A DNA stretch of 64,000 nt. It comes from Nephromyces sp. MM_2019. Its lineage: Eukaryota; Apicomplexa; Aconoidasida; Nephromycida. The stretch covers positions 107,515-171,514 of the forward strand of contig JADHZB010000690.1 of assembly GCA_015657535.1 (NCBI GenBank), given 5' to 3'. Each line of letters opens with the position of its first letter. Position 1 is the stretch's first letter. Below the pieces are notes generated by a model that saw only the letters and a program-made list of their open reading frames with translations, had not been told where the DNA came from and did not search any database. A program made the position numbers and the translations under genes. Of the stretch, positions 35,376-49,049 are shown in pieces.

Positions 35376-38300
35376 TCATAGTTGAACATTAGGACTGATA
35401 GAGTCACTCTTGACATTATGGTCTGACAAATTAGGTCGGGCCTCGTACACCTGAAAACAAAAATTACAGTTCAAATACAAAGCTACCCTTAAAAAACAAG
35501 TGGTTTTGACTGGAAGGAAGCATTTTCCCCAGTCAAAGCACAGAAAATTATAATTCATTAAATATTTTAATATATTTATAACTTATATATATGATTTTAA
35601 CATTTCCGCTGTTTTACTTGTATTTAACAAAATTTTGTTTGCAAGTAATTAAACATCACCAGAGCAAAAAAAAGCCGGTTAGTATCCGGTGTCGCGGGTT
35701 ATTTAGCCTTGAGGTTTGTACATTTATACAAGAAGGCACAGTAAGAAATAGCACGACCATTTTGCCAATTTTATTATTCTACAGTGGAGACAACAGCCAC
35801 CCTCATAGTGTGGCTAAAATTCATATTAAAGCAAAACGCTTGTTTTGCGCTGACTAAAACTTGCTTACCGTTACAACGGCCTTCCTCTGATAATTAGTCC
35901 CCACTCCTCGAAGGCCTAAAAAATATGGTATGAAAATCGAGATTCTCAACACCAAGTGAGACCTAGTATGAGAACAACATGCTTTCCAACTTTCTAGATA
36001 TGTCAAGAGGTTTGTCGAAAGTCTATGAAAACAAAATGAACTATCCAACCAAAGAGTAACATGAGTAGAAATAAACGCAAAGCTGCAAGTAAACTCGAGA
36101 ACCATGAAAGGCATTATCCCATTTAGTTAGTACTACTGCTTTTAATTCAAAAAGGACCTGAATCGTCTATATACAATTTGAAAAAGCTAATACCGTTACC
36201 AAGATAGTGGATTTGAGTAGAATCTGCACCCAAGCTTTCAGGAAAAAATAAGGTAAGTTCTGATACATTCTGAAACTTGTAGGCCTGAAAATATGAAAGA
36301 CAGATGCTGAAAGCAAAGAGAGAAGAAAACAGCTTCAAGCAAAGGAGCTAATCCAAATGCGAAAACAACATTAACTTTTGGCCTAAATCAGGAGTATGTT
36401 CAACTAGTAGAGGGTGATGGGAAGTAGATCGCAAGTGTAAAAATTGCTACGCAGGTTACAAGTACGCAAAAAGATGATTCAGTTATCCGTACATCGTAAA
36501 GGGAAGGGTTGAGAAACCTTCAAAAAATACACACAAGCCACCTCTGAGGTTGACTTCTACACAGTTATTGTTCTCAATGTACAATAAAAATTCAGAATTC
36601 CTGAATTGGTTATAGAATACGAGACATGTAGAAAGATGCTACGCTTCCATGGGTGCCAAACGGTACCATATACATTGTATTTTCAGGAGGAAAATTTTGT
36701 GGGCATTCACAATCATATACAATATAGGAAGAGGAATTATATGTAAACAAAAAATAGTATGTATGTCGAAAATAAAGCATAGACATTTTTATGTTTCGCA
36801 AAATACATGCCCACTTACCTTTAAAGGATATTCCACCGATCCATGGAAATCTTCTACAAGGTCGACAACCTGAGTCTCTTTAGTTTCGTGAATGCTAAAG
36901 GACAGGGATGACGGTCAGTGACCTTAGTGCACTTAAAAAACGCTAGTAACTAGTCCTCAGATGAAGGACGGCTTCGCTTCCTAAGCTAAAAAACGTGCCG
37001 GAATAATAAACCGCTAAAATAGACCATTACCACAACGAAGGGAAAAAAAAGGAATCATCTAGTAGCTATTATATGCCTAAGAAACTCTGTTATTCTTACA
37101 ATTTCGCGAAATAAAATATTCCCTGGCACCACATCTACTTGATGCGATTTTATACTCGCTTTACGCCTCAATATGCGATTTTTTATTTTTTTTGCTTCAA
37201 TGCTATTAAATCATATACATGCAAATTTCATGCTCTAAATTCTTCTTTGCCTGGGAAGACATCTTTGGAAAATAGTTTTTTTCAGTTTTGTGCTTTATTT
37301 CTAATAAAATAAAATAAATCCACTTTATTCCCCCTCTCAGTACTCAAAGACTGTATATATATACTTACTTGCTAAAATCCAAGTCGGTTCTATTAATAAA
37401 AAGCTTCACATTGGTTGGCGAAGTGTCGTGATCTCCACCTATCAAGTGGAAGCCAGTTACCTACCAAAAGCGGCGCACAGAAGAAAAAAATGGTAACGAC
37501 AGCGCTGGCTTGTCCGTACTGACCTCGGTAGTACACAAAAAAGGGAAAACGGCATTACAAACAGCTACACACCCGAAATACGGAAGTTATATTCTATAAT
37601 AAATAGAATAAAAAAACAAAAAAAGGAGTCAAACTGGCGATAACGGGATGCAGACGAAGAGCTATTCCACAAGCTAAGAGCTGCCACGCAAAAAGCTATA
37701 GTCTAGGTAAAATAAAAGGTATAAGGCAAAGAATAAAGAAAAAAACTTATCTTAAGGCAGCAAGTTTTCAATATCCTACAAAATTATTGTATAATAAAGG
37801 AATACAAACAAATTCGATTATTTGTAAATTCATCATCCTTTTCCTGTTTTTATCTTTAAAAACCAATAATTTTAAAACCTTATTAGGTGAAAATTGGCCG
37901 GAAATACAAAAGTTAAATAGGAAAAGGAAAGAAATTAGGCAAGAAAAAGATTCAAAATCAAATTATCAAGTTTCCACGACATCCTGTCACACATACTCAA
38001 CGCGTTATCTACAAAGCTAGCAAAAAGAACTGCGTTTTTTTCTCAACTAGGGATTTTCATATTGTTGCCACTCCTTCATATTAAAGGATGAAAACTAGTA
38101 AATAAAAACTCACCGGAGGAACAACTTTTAGCATCAATATAAAACAAATATATCATCTTAGAAATAGAATAGTTGGTTTATTCAACGAAAAAGTAAAACT
38201 ACAGAGACCTGCATAAAATATCACTAAAAAGCATTAAACTACTCAAACAGAAATTCTGAGATGGAAAGATTTAAAATTACAAAATGTACTGACAGCTGTG

Positions 38301-39247
38301 ACAAGATGAAGAAAGCTTCGCTTGCACTAATATACAAGTACTCTCCCTCACGCATTCGATATGTACGAATTAAGCCTCTAAGAATCTCATTGAACGCATG
38401 AAAAGATTTAGTGCTGCTTCACCACATTAGCTTCTGTATTGTAAGCGTCACACTTACCTTGCAGGGAGAAGTAAACGGAACGTGGATAATCTGATTGAAA
38501 AAGGAAATCAAAAACAAGGGTAATTGTTAATAAAAACAGATTCACCATAAACGTGGGTATATCGCTATTCGTCCCGAAAAAGACGAATGGTAAGAAAGCT
38601 GCTACACAGTGGGGACAGGTTTCTAAAAGCAATCAGGGTCTCCATGAACGGAAAAAATAACGCCAGCACCAAGTAAATATGTAACTCCACAATAAGGGAT
38701 AATGGTGAAATCAAGCGAAAAGGACTTAAAATTACCAGTTCTGGGTCCCCTGAAATGCTTCTGCAGCTTAAGGTGTCATCAAGCCGATTCTCATAAGACC
38801 GAATGACATTTTTCGCAGACCCTGCTACCTGGGAATTTCGAAAAAAGGAGCTGCAATTAAGTTGAAGACACATCTTTATGACCTCATTTTACTCTCAACT
38901 CTGTTTCCCCAGAGGCTGCTCCCCATGACCCCGGACCAGTACTTGCACTGAGCAACTCTCTCTGGGGTGCTCATACATTCTATGCACTTCGCTTTTGCAT
39001 TCCACATTGCATCTCGAGTTTTCAATCTACCGAGCACGTGAACCATTACGCAAAGAGCATAAGAAAGCAGCCGATTATACTGACTATGAAACGGAAATAT
39101 TGTTGTATCCACCAGTCTTACAGCATCACTTACCCGTTCATTCAAGCCTTTGACAGCCTCTTTTCGAATGAAAGGGAGGAGGAACGAAGATCCAACCAAA
39201 GCGGCAGCATCCTTGCAGCCGCAATCAACTCCGTGAACACCAGGCAT
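35376..39247 (-). CDS. PITHD1: PITH-domain protein (PITHD1 homologue), eight exons
   Basis: Exons (minus strand): 39247-39134, 38828-38736, 38490-38458, 37460-37369, 36894-36819, 36284-36200, 35915-35869, 35450-35376. All seven introns are GT..AG and all phases agree, giving 204 residues, close to the ~210 of PITHD1. Diagnostic segments in order: GVDCGCKD and VKGLNER (the GC.C..CLNE start), GSAKNVIRSYENRLD, IIHVPFTSPCK, FHLIGGDHDTSPTNVKLFIN, FQNVSELTLFFPES then LGADSTQIHYLGLRG, and VYEARPNLSDHNVKSDSISP, which corresponds to the YEASANPADH signature. There is no thioredoxin domain before it, so this is the PITHD1 type rather than TXNL1. PITH domains bind the 26S proteasome. The cytosolic/nuclear role here is inferred from the family. 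The exon as short as 33 bases explains why ordinary ORF scans miss this gene. Confidence 0.92.
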
Positions 39248-42200
39248 TAAGCTAAGCGTTAAATTTTATATTGACTCCTCTGAAGTGAAAAAGAGCAAAG
39301 CAACAAAGGAGAGCATATTTCCTGGTAGCTATTGAGATGCACTATATATATGTTGCAACGGAAACTACCAAATAGTAATCGAAGCAATATGGAAAACATG
39401 ATTTTATCGAGAGTTCAAAAAAGTTCTACCGAATTGCATATATGCACAATAAAATTTTGCATGCTCAACACGCGCATTCTATCGCATAAGTTCCGGTAGC
39501 AAGAGATTAACTTTCCATTTTCTCACTTACTAACGGGGAAGACAATTTCTTTGATATCACCAAGAGGCGGGCTCAGTAACCGACTTTTTCTCCGCTGAGA
39601 ATACTAGGAACAAGCAATATAGGCGCTTATACTACATAAAAAAAAAGAAAGAAATTCTAATTGACGCTCACAGAAGCTCTGCACAGTTAGTTGTCCTCGT
39701 AGTCGTTAAGACTTGAGAATTCTGCATTCACTAAACTGATACCTCTACGCGTACAGTCCAGGTCGTCAGTACTAACTTCGAATCGTAGTTCTCACACAAT
39801 TGTGAATAATTTGTATATTATTTTGATAACTCCCAGGGGCCCTTCATACATTTTATATAGGCAAGCGACCTTGAGAGCTTTCTCAAGATATATAACTGCC
39901 ACCTGTGTTACTTGTAAAGTGATCCGTTGGCAACCCCAGCTACAGTATCCCTGGTAAACTTCCTTTATCTTAGAATAACCCCTCCTATGCGCCTTATTAC
40001 TATTATAAAGCCATGAAGTCCATATACTAAGCCATTAAATCCATAAACGTACCATACAACATATTTTTTCACATGTAATCGCTATATTAAGCCTCCAATT
40101 CTTGCAATCAAACAGTTTACATTAACGTGTTATTCATTGCCCTTCGCCTGCAGTCCATTAAATTCGTATCAGGGTAGTTATCAGTACCTGAGCTAGGTAC
40201 TATTAGGATAACTAAAGAATGAAATTCATGCTTTGGCAATTAATGTAGCAAATGCTTTAAAGCGATTCAGATCTCTCTTGTAATACCTTTACTGTAACTT
40301 TATGCAGGTGCACACTCGAGTCTACCGCAGGAACATTACACATCTCAAACTATTCTGCGAAGTTTAGGGCGAATGTGAAGTCACTAGATGCATGTGTCAC
40401 ATTTCTGCCACCGCTGTAGAAAAGTAATGAAGGCCACCGCATTTTTGTTTATGGAAATTTAGCTATGGATACAGGGCAATGGGATGCTTTCAAAAAGAGT
40501 GTTTCAGGATACATGGGATATGCATGTTACTACAAAGTAGCAAACCTTTTATCACGAAAACGTCGAGAGAAAGATTTTATTTTTTTTAGGAAAATGCATA
40601 GCCTCGGTACTCCCACTCTGTGGAGAATAAACCCAAAAGCTGTACCCACGAAAGCTTTTGATAGATGTCTAAACGTAGAACCTCGGAAATATGCATTTGT
40701 ACCTACTATACGAAAAATCAGGGATTTGCCAGGCTTATTTGTTCACAACGTGTCCTCATTTATGCCATTCTGTGCATTTTTTTTCCGTAGAAACTCAAGG
40801 TCTGCATGCCACGTAGAAATGAAATTGTAACATTTTTCTTATACACCTTATACCACATAAAATGAATCCATTTCTTCGCATTTTTTTTTCGGTAACCTCA
40901 AGAATCGATTTCAAGGTTGCAGCTAAACCCGCTACAAGATTGCACTTAAGCAGCTATAACAATGACTATACACGAGGAATTGAAAACAGGGATTGAGCTA
41001 CGAACTTTAGCGTCCCGTGGCTAATGTCAAGATTTTTTGCGAAACGTCTAAACAGTAGCCGAGTGTGGTGCTCCAGTCCATATGCATTGCTCATCCAGAA
41101 TTCTCCCCGCCCTTTTTCCCGTAGTAATTTTTGCATCTTGTCATTAAATCTGCAAAAATATTCTAGCGCCATGTATTACGCTTGATTTAATTTTAGAGTA
41201 GCAGCAACCTGCTAGATTTTATTTAGATGTTACTTACATCTTGCCCTCATATGAAAAGTTGGTAAAGAATACTCTTTACTTAACGTTGAAATATCAAGCA
41301 AATCACATCTTTTTTGTACTGGAGAAAGTAAATTTGAAAAGCGTTTTACTTCCAACTGTGCTTCAGTTGCCTTTAATAGGTTTTATGAGCTTGAAACGAC
41401 AGAGGCTTCAAGCTTATATTCAAACGTGGAAACGTATAAAACAATGTATGCACACATCCAGGTGGATGAATAAATACTTAAAGATAATCCATTTTGCACT
41501 CTATCAAAATATTGCTAACTGCAGCGGAAAGTCATACGTGTCGCTTTCGTAGTATCTGTAGTGGTAGGCATTGAGAATTCTACGACTGCATTTTCCGTGC
41601 TAGCGGATACTCAATATCTCAGTCCCTCGGTCCCGTTTTCGTCGTATTGATTCGGCCAAATCCATACGAGCACGTCCTATTGCTGCTGATGCCGCTTTGT
41701 AATACGTGATGATGAGCAACTTTTAATGTGATCAAGCGCATTAATTGTTGGGCATAAGGTCTACCCGACAGCTCAATTTGTGCCTGCAAGATGTTCCATT
41801 GTATCTAGCCTATAAGTTCCAAACGAGAGGAAACCGTATGTTACGTGGTTTAAGCACGTACCTCTCCGCATTCTATTGCAATAGATTGCTACCAGTCATT
41901 CTTTGAATGCCAAGATTTCTGAGAAATATCCATTTAGACCATAGATACTTCACTTAGAAGTGTAATCAACCCTCAACTTCTACAGTATCTTCGTGAGCCT
42001 TTATATTTTTCTAATGGCTATGCCGTATTTTACGAGAATTAAGCGGCTTTATAAAGTGAAGTTCCTTACTAAAAAGGAAAATGTGTTTTCGAAGGGTCTT
42101 CGCCCCAATTGATCCTCCTGAGGAGACTTTTTTTCTCAAACACAGGGCTAAGCTTTTTGCTTTACTGCTCAATTTTGGTGCCGCCCGGTCGCAACTAAAG

Positions 42201-42455
42201 GAGCAAGTATAGCATAATAAAGTAAATGCTTTGAGGACACACGAGCTTTTGCTTTATAATATGAGCTATGGGATGTCATGAGACCCTCGCCAATTGTTTG
42301 GTATATTTTCATACCTTTGGCGCTTATGATATCCTGAATATCGCCCGTCAGCCATACTTCTAAAAAAAATATCATGGTCACTGGATAATTAGGCTTTTGT
42401 TCTTTGTAGTAGGCATGTGTGCAGGTTGATTGCCTCTTTACATAAAGGTAACAGC
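39248..42455. other. Intergenic region between the PITH and TELO2 genes, with unassigned open frames
   Basis: These two genes are divergent, so both promoters should be here. Open frames of uncertain status: + 40465-40830, a true ATG, 121 residues, no recognisable domain; minus 40966-41172, with an acceptor-like atttttgcag inside, reading NDKMQKLLREKGRGEF and ending SIPRV, possibly a terminal exon; + 41241-41552, 103 residues, not starting with ATG. At this base composition a few frames of this length are expected by chance. Confidence 0.35.
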
Positions 42456-45400
42456 ATGAATGCCCCCTCAGCCGTATTCAATAATGCTTCTTCTCAGCAA
42501 TATCCCCTAAGCGGGAATAGGGAAGAATGCTGCTACGTTCAATTTATCAGTCATCTGACGGCTTTATTACGCCATAACTTGAACGTTTGCCCACGTAGTG
42601 CAGCAGATACTGAAAATGTATCGGCTTCTTCTGAAACTGCTTTGTGGGAGAATCTTCTCGAGACCTGTGATTACACTGCCTCTCTAGTTGATTGGGATGT
42701 TGTATCGGTCTTACAAAGTGAGCTGGCTCCTATAAGCACTGGAAGCAAGTTTCAGAATGACAGGGTTAATGGAAAGGCTTTTGAAAACATATCCAAAGGA
42801 AGCCGGTTTGCCGAAAAAATTTCACTTCCACCCTTGCATCCCGCGTTATTCAAGATTTCGCCGGAGTGGATATTTTATGGTTTCATGGCAGTGTTACTAC
42901 AACAAACTGATGCGTCCCATCTCTCTGCCAGTCCAATGATTGCGGAGAGTGAAAAAATGTTTTCATCTTGGTGTTCTACAGCTTCTTGTATCTCAGCTGA
43001 GAGAGTGAATTCTCCAGATCCAGCATCAAATGTAGTATCACAGTATAATCCATTACTTTACAGAAATGAGGCTACGAAAGGCGTGAAAGTCAACACCTTG
43101 AAACCTTTTATGCAAGGAGTATCTGGCCTCACTCTTGATGTAAGCAAGGCAGACGCATCCGGAGATGACAGGCTTACCCCAAGAAGCCCAGCAAGGCAGC
43201 CGGAGAAAGCCAATGCTGCGACTAATTGGCGCACATTCATGAACCATCTTTCAGTCTTCTTGTTCGAATTTGGAGCATTAGACTATTTCATATTACAGGA
43301 ACTGTACATTCTTTTCGAAAAGTCAGAGCTACTCGAGAAAGTGAATCCCTGTCTCCTTCCATCAGCTTCCCATTCTAAGACGCGTTCGGAAGAGGTTTAT
43401 GTTTCTGAAAATATCCCTATGATGAGTGGAGAAAATTTTGAATGCGCAGATATGAAAAAGGGTGAAAATCTCGTCCAAAGCAGCAGCGATGTGGATGAGA
43501 GAAGTTGCGGTACAAAATGTATGAGCATGCCTGATAAGGACCATGAAAAATATTGTTCAACCGTGTACTCCAGTCTGAACAATGCATCTACTTCAGATAC
43601 TGATGTAACAACACTATTAGGAGAATTTCAAGCTACTTCCTCGTCTACTGTGAAGAAGAGAAGCAATCCCTTCCCTTCCAAGAGCCAATTGGCGAGCAAG
43701 CTGTCGTGTTTACCTAACTTATTGATCTCTGCAATGGTGAGGTCAATGAATTCTACCCGAAGTTCCTTTGATACGTCTTTAAATAGGGCAGATGATAAGC
43801 TGTACCGAGAAAACGCTGGGACTCAGTGTTCTTTTCTTTTTTTTCAGAGGACTGCAGTGGAGGTCATACCTGCCATGCTGATTGAAGATAATTTTCATCA
43901 GATCTTGATCGACAAACTCTTATTCTGGTGGTTCATTTTATTCAAGAAGAATGAAGTAGGCCGTAAGGAGAGTGGTATATTCCTTAAGAATTTTCAGAAC
44001 AAGCAAGAGAGTTTCCTCGCTAGTTTAATGAAGAAATTAATCAAACGAGGATCCCTAAACTCTTTTTCTCAGAGGCTTGTGGGTTATTTGATGGGACTGC
44101 ATTTTGGTAAGTCTTTTTTTTCTATCTTTTTAACATGTTAAGTCCCACCTTTTTTCCTGCTAGGCCTGCCTTCTTGCAAGTCATTGAACTTGTTAGATTA
44201 CTGTTGTGGTTGCAGTGGTGAATATGTTTTAGCTCTCTTTACGATAAAAAGAGTTATTTTTGCCCTTAGAAAGCTCTTTTATTTTTGTAGTATATAAAAA
44301 TTGTTTGCTTGCAGCACGCTTGAATTGGTCAAATGAACTGCATCTTTGCTTGATAAAGGCTGTTGAATGCTAGGTATATTTGGCAATTGTGCAAGTTTTT
44401 GTCGGTATGGTGACATATTCATATGCTATGACCTTAATATTATATTTGAATGCCATAATCATTGCAGTTTAATTGAGCAAAAGTACGAATTTTGAGTGTT
44501 ATTTTAGTCTTATCCTACATCTGCTCTTTTTATAATAAAGTAACTTTTTGGCCATACCTTCTTCAGAAACTGCTTTGGCTGATGAAGCTGGTACGAAAGG
44601 TGAGCAGGAGACCACAGCATTTATTGCTCAAGCCAAATTTCACTTCACAGGGCTGCCATTTGTGTTGGAAGTAATAAGGGCTGGTTCTTGCTGTGGGGTA
44701 GGGCAAAAACTAGTGTTATCACTTGTTCGTTTTATGACCCCCTTAGTCTACGCCAAGACTACTTTAACGTCATCGCACGGCGCTGCACACTATTATCAAG
44801 GAATGCAGACATCTTCCTTTCATATGGCTGATTGCGATGCGGAGAAAAACCAGCCTATTTCCACAGCTAATGCTAGTTTTGAGGCGGCAAGTTTGACACT
44901 GCATGTGCACTCGGTTAGTGTCATGCTGTTCCTTTCAAGTATAGTAAGTCTGGTTGATTTACCGGATTTTGGTATGGAGTCTGTACTCATTACCAAACTT
45001 TTCAACCCTTTTTCGCCCTACTTTGTGAATCCTAAACTTGGTATTGCCCTAGTTGACGCATTATTCAGTATTCCCTGGGGGTGTTTGTCACCACAAGAAG
45101 CAAGTGTTTCTTCTCAGCGGTCGTGTCTTGCCCCAATTTCACAGCTGGATACACAGTCGAAGATAGCAGCCTTGGTCACTAACTCGTTAGGCTTCACTAA
45201 TGTCTCGCCTGTGCCACGACTTTCCAACCCTATAGATCAAAAATTGCGCAAACTGCAGAAAAGTGTCTTCTGGCACATATGCAACCTGTGGTCATCAACT
45301 TTTTGCGGTTTAGAAAGCTCCGATACTACGTGTTCTTCAATGACGGATGCTAGTATCTTCGCTCTTACATTATGGATTCTCCGTTTTATACGTAACTTCA

Positions 45401-48400
45401 AGCTGCGTGCCTGTGATAGATTCGAGGAAAATATGATTGATGTGGAGAAATCTGATTGTGTGCAAGAAGGATCGGTAGCTAGCAGTGAACCGGCAGATTT
45501 ACTACCAGAAACACAGGAAAAAGAAAAAGGCCCTTATTATGAGAAGGAGTTTCTCAATGATATGGAGATCAAGCTTATAATGCAGGGCGTCAATGACGCG
45601 TTTTCGTCAGCTCAGAATGAGTTGGTGCTGTACGGCGTATTCGTGGCAGAAGCGCTGGTAGATGCCATGTTCTGCATGTACAATCTTAGCATTCGAGAGG
45701 ATGCTAAAGGTTTATTAGAGGCTGGATTAAAGGATAGAGCTACGATTGCTCAAGGTTTGGCTCTTTAGATATTTATGATATCCAAGGCTGAGTGATGGAT
45801 TAATGAATTTTTTTCCCGGTAGATGTCCTTGTGTTATTCAAGTGTTTCGGTTGCCAGTTTAGCCATGTTTTTCCTACATATTTGAGAACTTGATCTGCAT
45901 GATGCCTTGGTAGTAGTGAGTAAATGTGATGATTCTATATATTTGTTTCATGAATTTTAAGCAGTGTATTTAGTACTACATGGTTTTTTATTATGGATGA
46001 TATCGGGATTTATGGGATTCTTCACCGAGATAGATTTACTTATATAAAGACATAACGCAGTCTGTGGCTGCAACGCTTTCGTGATTGTGCAAGGTTTCGT
46101 GACGTACGGGGTAGATGTGTTGATTAAGCACGTAATATCCTATAACTTAACAAACTCAAGCTTGGTAAAGGGCTCTTTTTTGAAAAAATTTCACAAGCTT
46201 ATTTTTTATTTCACGTAATATCTCCAAAGCCTAGCTGTGGTGCGAAAAGTGTCATTTTTTATATTTTTTTTGTAAGCAAAAATCCCGTTTTAGTGGTATT
46301 TTATCATTGTTTTTTTTGGCTAAGATGCGCTGTATATTTCTTCTTACTTTAGAATTTGAAATGCCCCTTTTATCGTTTAGAAAATTTGGTTTTTTTATGC
46401 TCATTTAACCTTGCGTTTGGTTAGTTCGCGTCAATTTTTTGGCGTTTTCAGTTTTTTTTCTAATTAGTTTATTTTTTGTTTCCTTCATTGGTAGCTTTTT
46501 TTTGCCTTGAATTTACCTCGAAGTTGTATCGTTATCTTTGCAGATTATGGATTTCCTGATTTTTCGGAGTTACGTAGAGGTTTAAATATATCGGCATCTT
46601 TCCGAAAGTTAGAGAAATGGTGTAAAATTGCAGCCGAAAAATCGCTACTCTTTAATGAGAGGAGAGTTTTTCTTAAAACTATGCAGCCATCCAAAGATTT
46701 GAAGTCTCTGTTTGCAGATGGTATAGAGCTCAGGGGGTGTCAAAATGAACCTGTATCTTCGCAATTATACGACACTTGGCTTACTCCTACGTGTAAGAAT
46801 AAAGGTTTCTCAGCAATGTCTTTTGATTTGAAGTCTTTGGACGATTTCGATGTAATAGAAGTCATGATTGAGTTACAGGCATTATTCCTCAAGGGATTTC
46901 AAAGTTTGGTGGTAGCTGTGAAGTTGTTGCCTCTTGAAATTAATGAGCGAAAACACCAGCAACAACTTGTCACAGAGAAAATAGACAATGATGACCTAGA
47001 ATATGATAAGATAGTGAGCCATAAATTCAATGAGTTTTCAAAGATAACAAGTGCAGTAGAAGGTAAAATACAATGCAAAGCTGCTACAAATGATTATGGC
47101 TCTACCTTAGGGCTTATTAAGACTCTTTCGGAGTTTTTTTCTTTGAGGAAAGCAAATTTTTTGCTGGTAAAAACGTCGTTGCCTGCCTCACCTATGGGTT
47201 GGCATTCGGGCCCATTCATACAGGAATTGCTGAATAGGAGCCATATCACGTTTAAAACTGTTTGGAATACGTGGTTGCGTAAGGGATTCAAGCAAATCTC
47301 CCGCACAATCAGCGCTTCTACCTCATGCGCAGGCGAAATAAATTTAGCACGTGTGAGTAATGAATGGAATAAAGCCGGTACGCCTTTGAAATCTGCTTCT
47401 TGTGAATGTCTTGCTACTAAAGTAGCTTCCCCTGGCATTACTTCATCCTCAACTAATGATGGACTACGGCCTAGCTCTCACGACTGTCCAGTATATAGCG
47501 CCACCAGATCAGAGCCCCTACCGTTGGAACTTGATGAAGTACATTCTGCATCATTAATTCCATTAGCATCGTTACCCAACACACTTATTAAAAAGAATCT
47601 GCATCTTAGGAATTCATTAAGGGAGCTAAGCTCCCCAAATTACCATGATCCACCGATTTTCCTTCGTCAATGCCTGCAAAGGCTAACTGAGGTAGCTAAT
47701 CTGGTGGAAATTAGAGCAGAATTTTCTTCACAGTACCTTAAAATGGATGGGAATTCGTCAGGAAAATACGTCGAGGAGCCCCTTCAGAGGTTTGAAAGGA
47801 TTCAACAAACTCTGAGATACCTTCCCACTATTATTGCTCGTTCAGCGAACAGCAAAGATCTTGATGATATATGCGTCCCGCTGTGTGACAAGTTGATAGG
47901 TTTAGAAAGTGATGAATCAGATCGGCTTGAGAAACTGAAATACGATGCTGTCTTTCTCCTTTTTGTAAAGCGTCCAAGGAAACTGATACAATTTTTTAGC
48001 GAGCAATTCTTTAACGCTGAGTGGACCACTTCCCAGCGTGTCTTTATTATCAAATGTGTGCAAAGAGGGGTGAGGAGCTTGTCTCGCCATGGATTTGTAG
48101 AGTCGAATGCTACCCATGCGAGCCAACAATATAGAGGTATAGGTCTGCTCTGCTAGGGGGTAGCGTAGAATAGGCAGTATTATTGCGTTAGTGGAGCATG
48201 AAGATGCTTACAAGGGTTTTTTTTGTAACCTGAGCAGGATTAGCGCTAGCGCCACAGCTGAAAATGGGGTTTTATTTTTTTCTCATTTCTTAAGATGTCT
48301 ATTAGAGAGCTTTTTGGTTTTTCTGAGCGGCGGTCTAAAAGCGGCCTACCTGATCTTTTTATGTGTGGAAAATGTGCTATTCAAAGTAACACTGAAGAAA

Positions 48401-49049
48401 TTTTGACAATTTTTTTCTAGCCTACTTTTTTGTCTAGTTCTACTTGGAAGTGTTTATATTTAGTCCTCCCCGGTTATTTGCTGCAGACATGTTGAAGACT
48501 TCCTCTTTAAGGCCCCATTACTCGTCATACCCTAAGTCTGTTCCCCTTAAACATTCCTCTACGAATCAGTTTATACCCCACGCGGAATATGCATTCAATC
48601 AAATAGCTTCACTTCTTATACCAATTTCAGCAGTATGGCATTCCCGCGAAATAAATCGAGGTTTTATGTTATCTAGGAAACTTCAGGTACAGCAAAGGTC
48701 CTTGGCAGACCCTGTTATTTTGGGCGGTCTTTTTCATACCCTTGGAGTGGTAGTTGAGTGCGCTGGGCAGGCTTGCTTAGAATTGTCCTCCATTGTTTCT
48801 GAGGGCATTGATATAATTAGGCAGTATTGCTTTTCAGAAAATACGCACATCCAGCGTTCCTTGCTCTTTTTAGCGGCCAATCTAGTGTGCGTACGGGGTT
48901 TCAGATTCTTTGAGGAAGTTGTGGGCGTGAGCCGGTTGCAGTCATTCGCAGATTGGACTAACAAGCAGCTAGAAAGCAAGGATGCCATCTGTTGCCAGTC
49001 TGCAAGGACAATAACACACGAGATACATAAAGAAGAATTGTGGAATTAG
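42456..49049 (+). CDS. TELO2: TELO2/Tel2 homologue (telomere length regulation protein, TTT complex)
   Basis: Exons: 42456-43736, 43848-44106, 44567-45754, 46544-48136, 48487-49049. Phases agree throughout (0,1,1,1) and give 1,627 residues, about twice the human length. The Telomere_reg-2 region is at about residues 1275-1423: PPIFLRQCLQRL, then FERIQQTLRYLPTIIARSAN, LKYDAVFLLFVKRP, and WTTSQRVFIIKCVQRGVRSL. The conserved C-terminal block (about 1475-1612) has IASLLIPISAVWHSREINRG and DPVILGGLFHTLGVVVECA, matching LGRLAHTLGALMCLA-type sequence of TELO2. Tel2 with Tti1 and Tti2 is an Hsp90/R2TP client adaptor that stabilises PIKK kinases (mTOR, ATM, ATR families). The N-terminal half is divergent with Ser-rich inserts. 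The first intron (111 bases) is in frame and stop-free, so its retention would add 37 residues. The start is the first ATG; the frame is open upstream to a GTG at 42417. Confidence 0.87.

Noticed and set aside
47094..47438. 114-codon minus-strand frame inside TELO2
   Set aside because: Antisense shadow of TELO2 exon 4, which is supported by family similarity.
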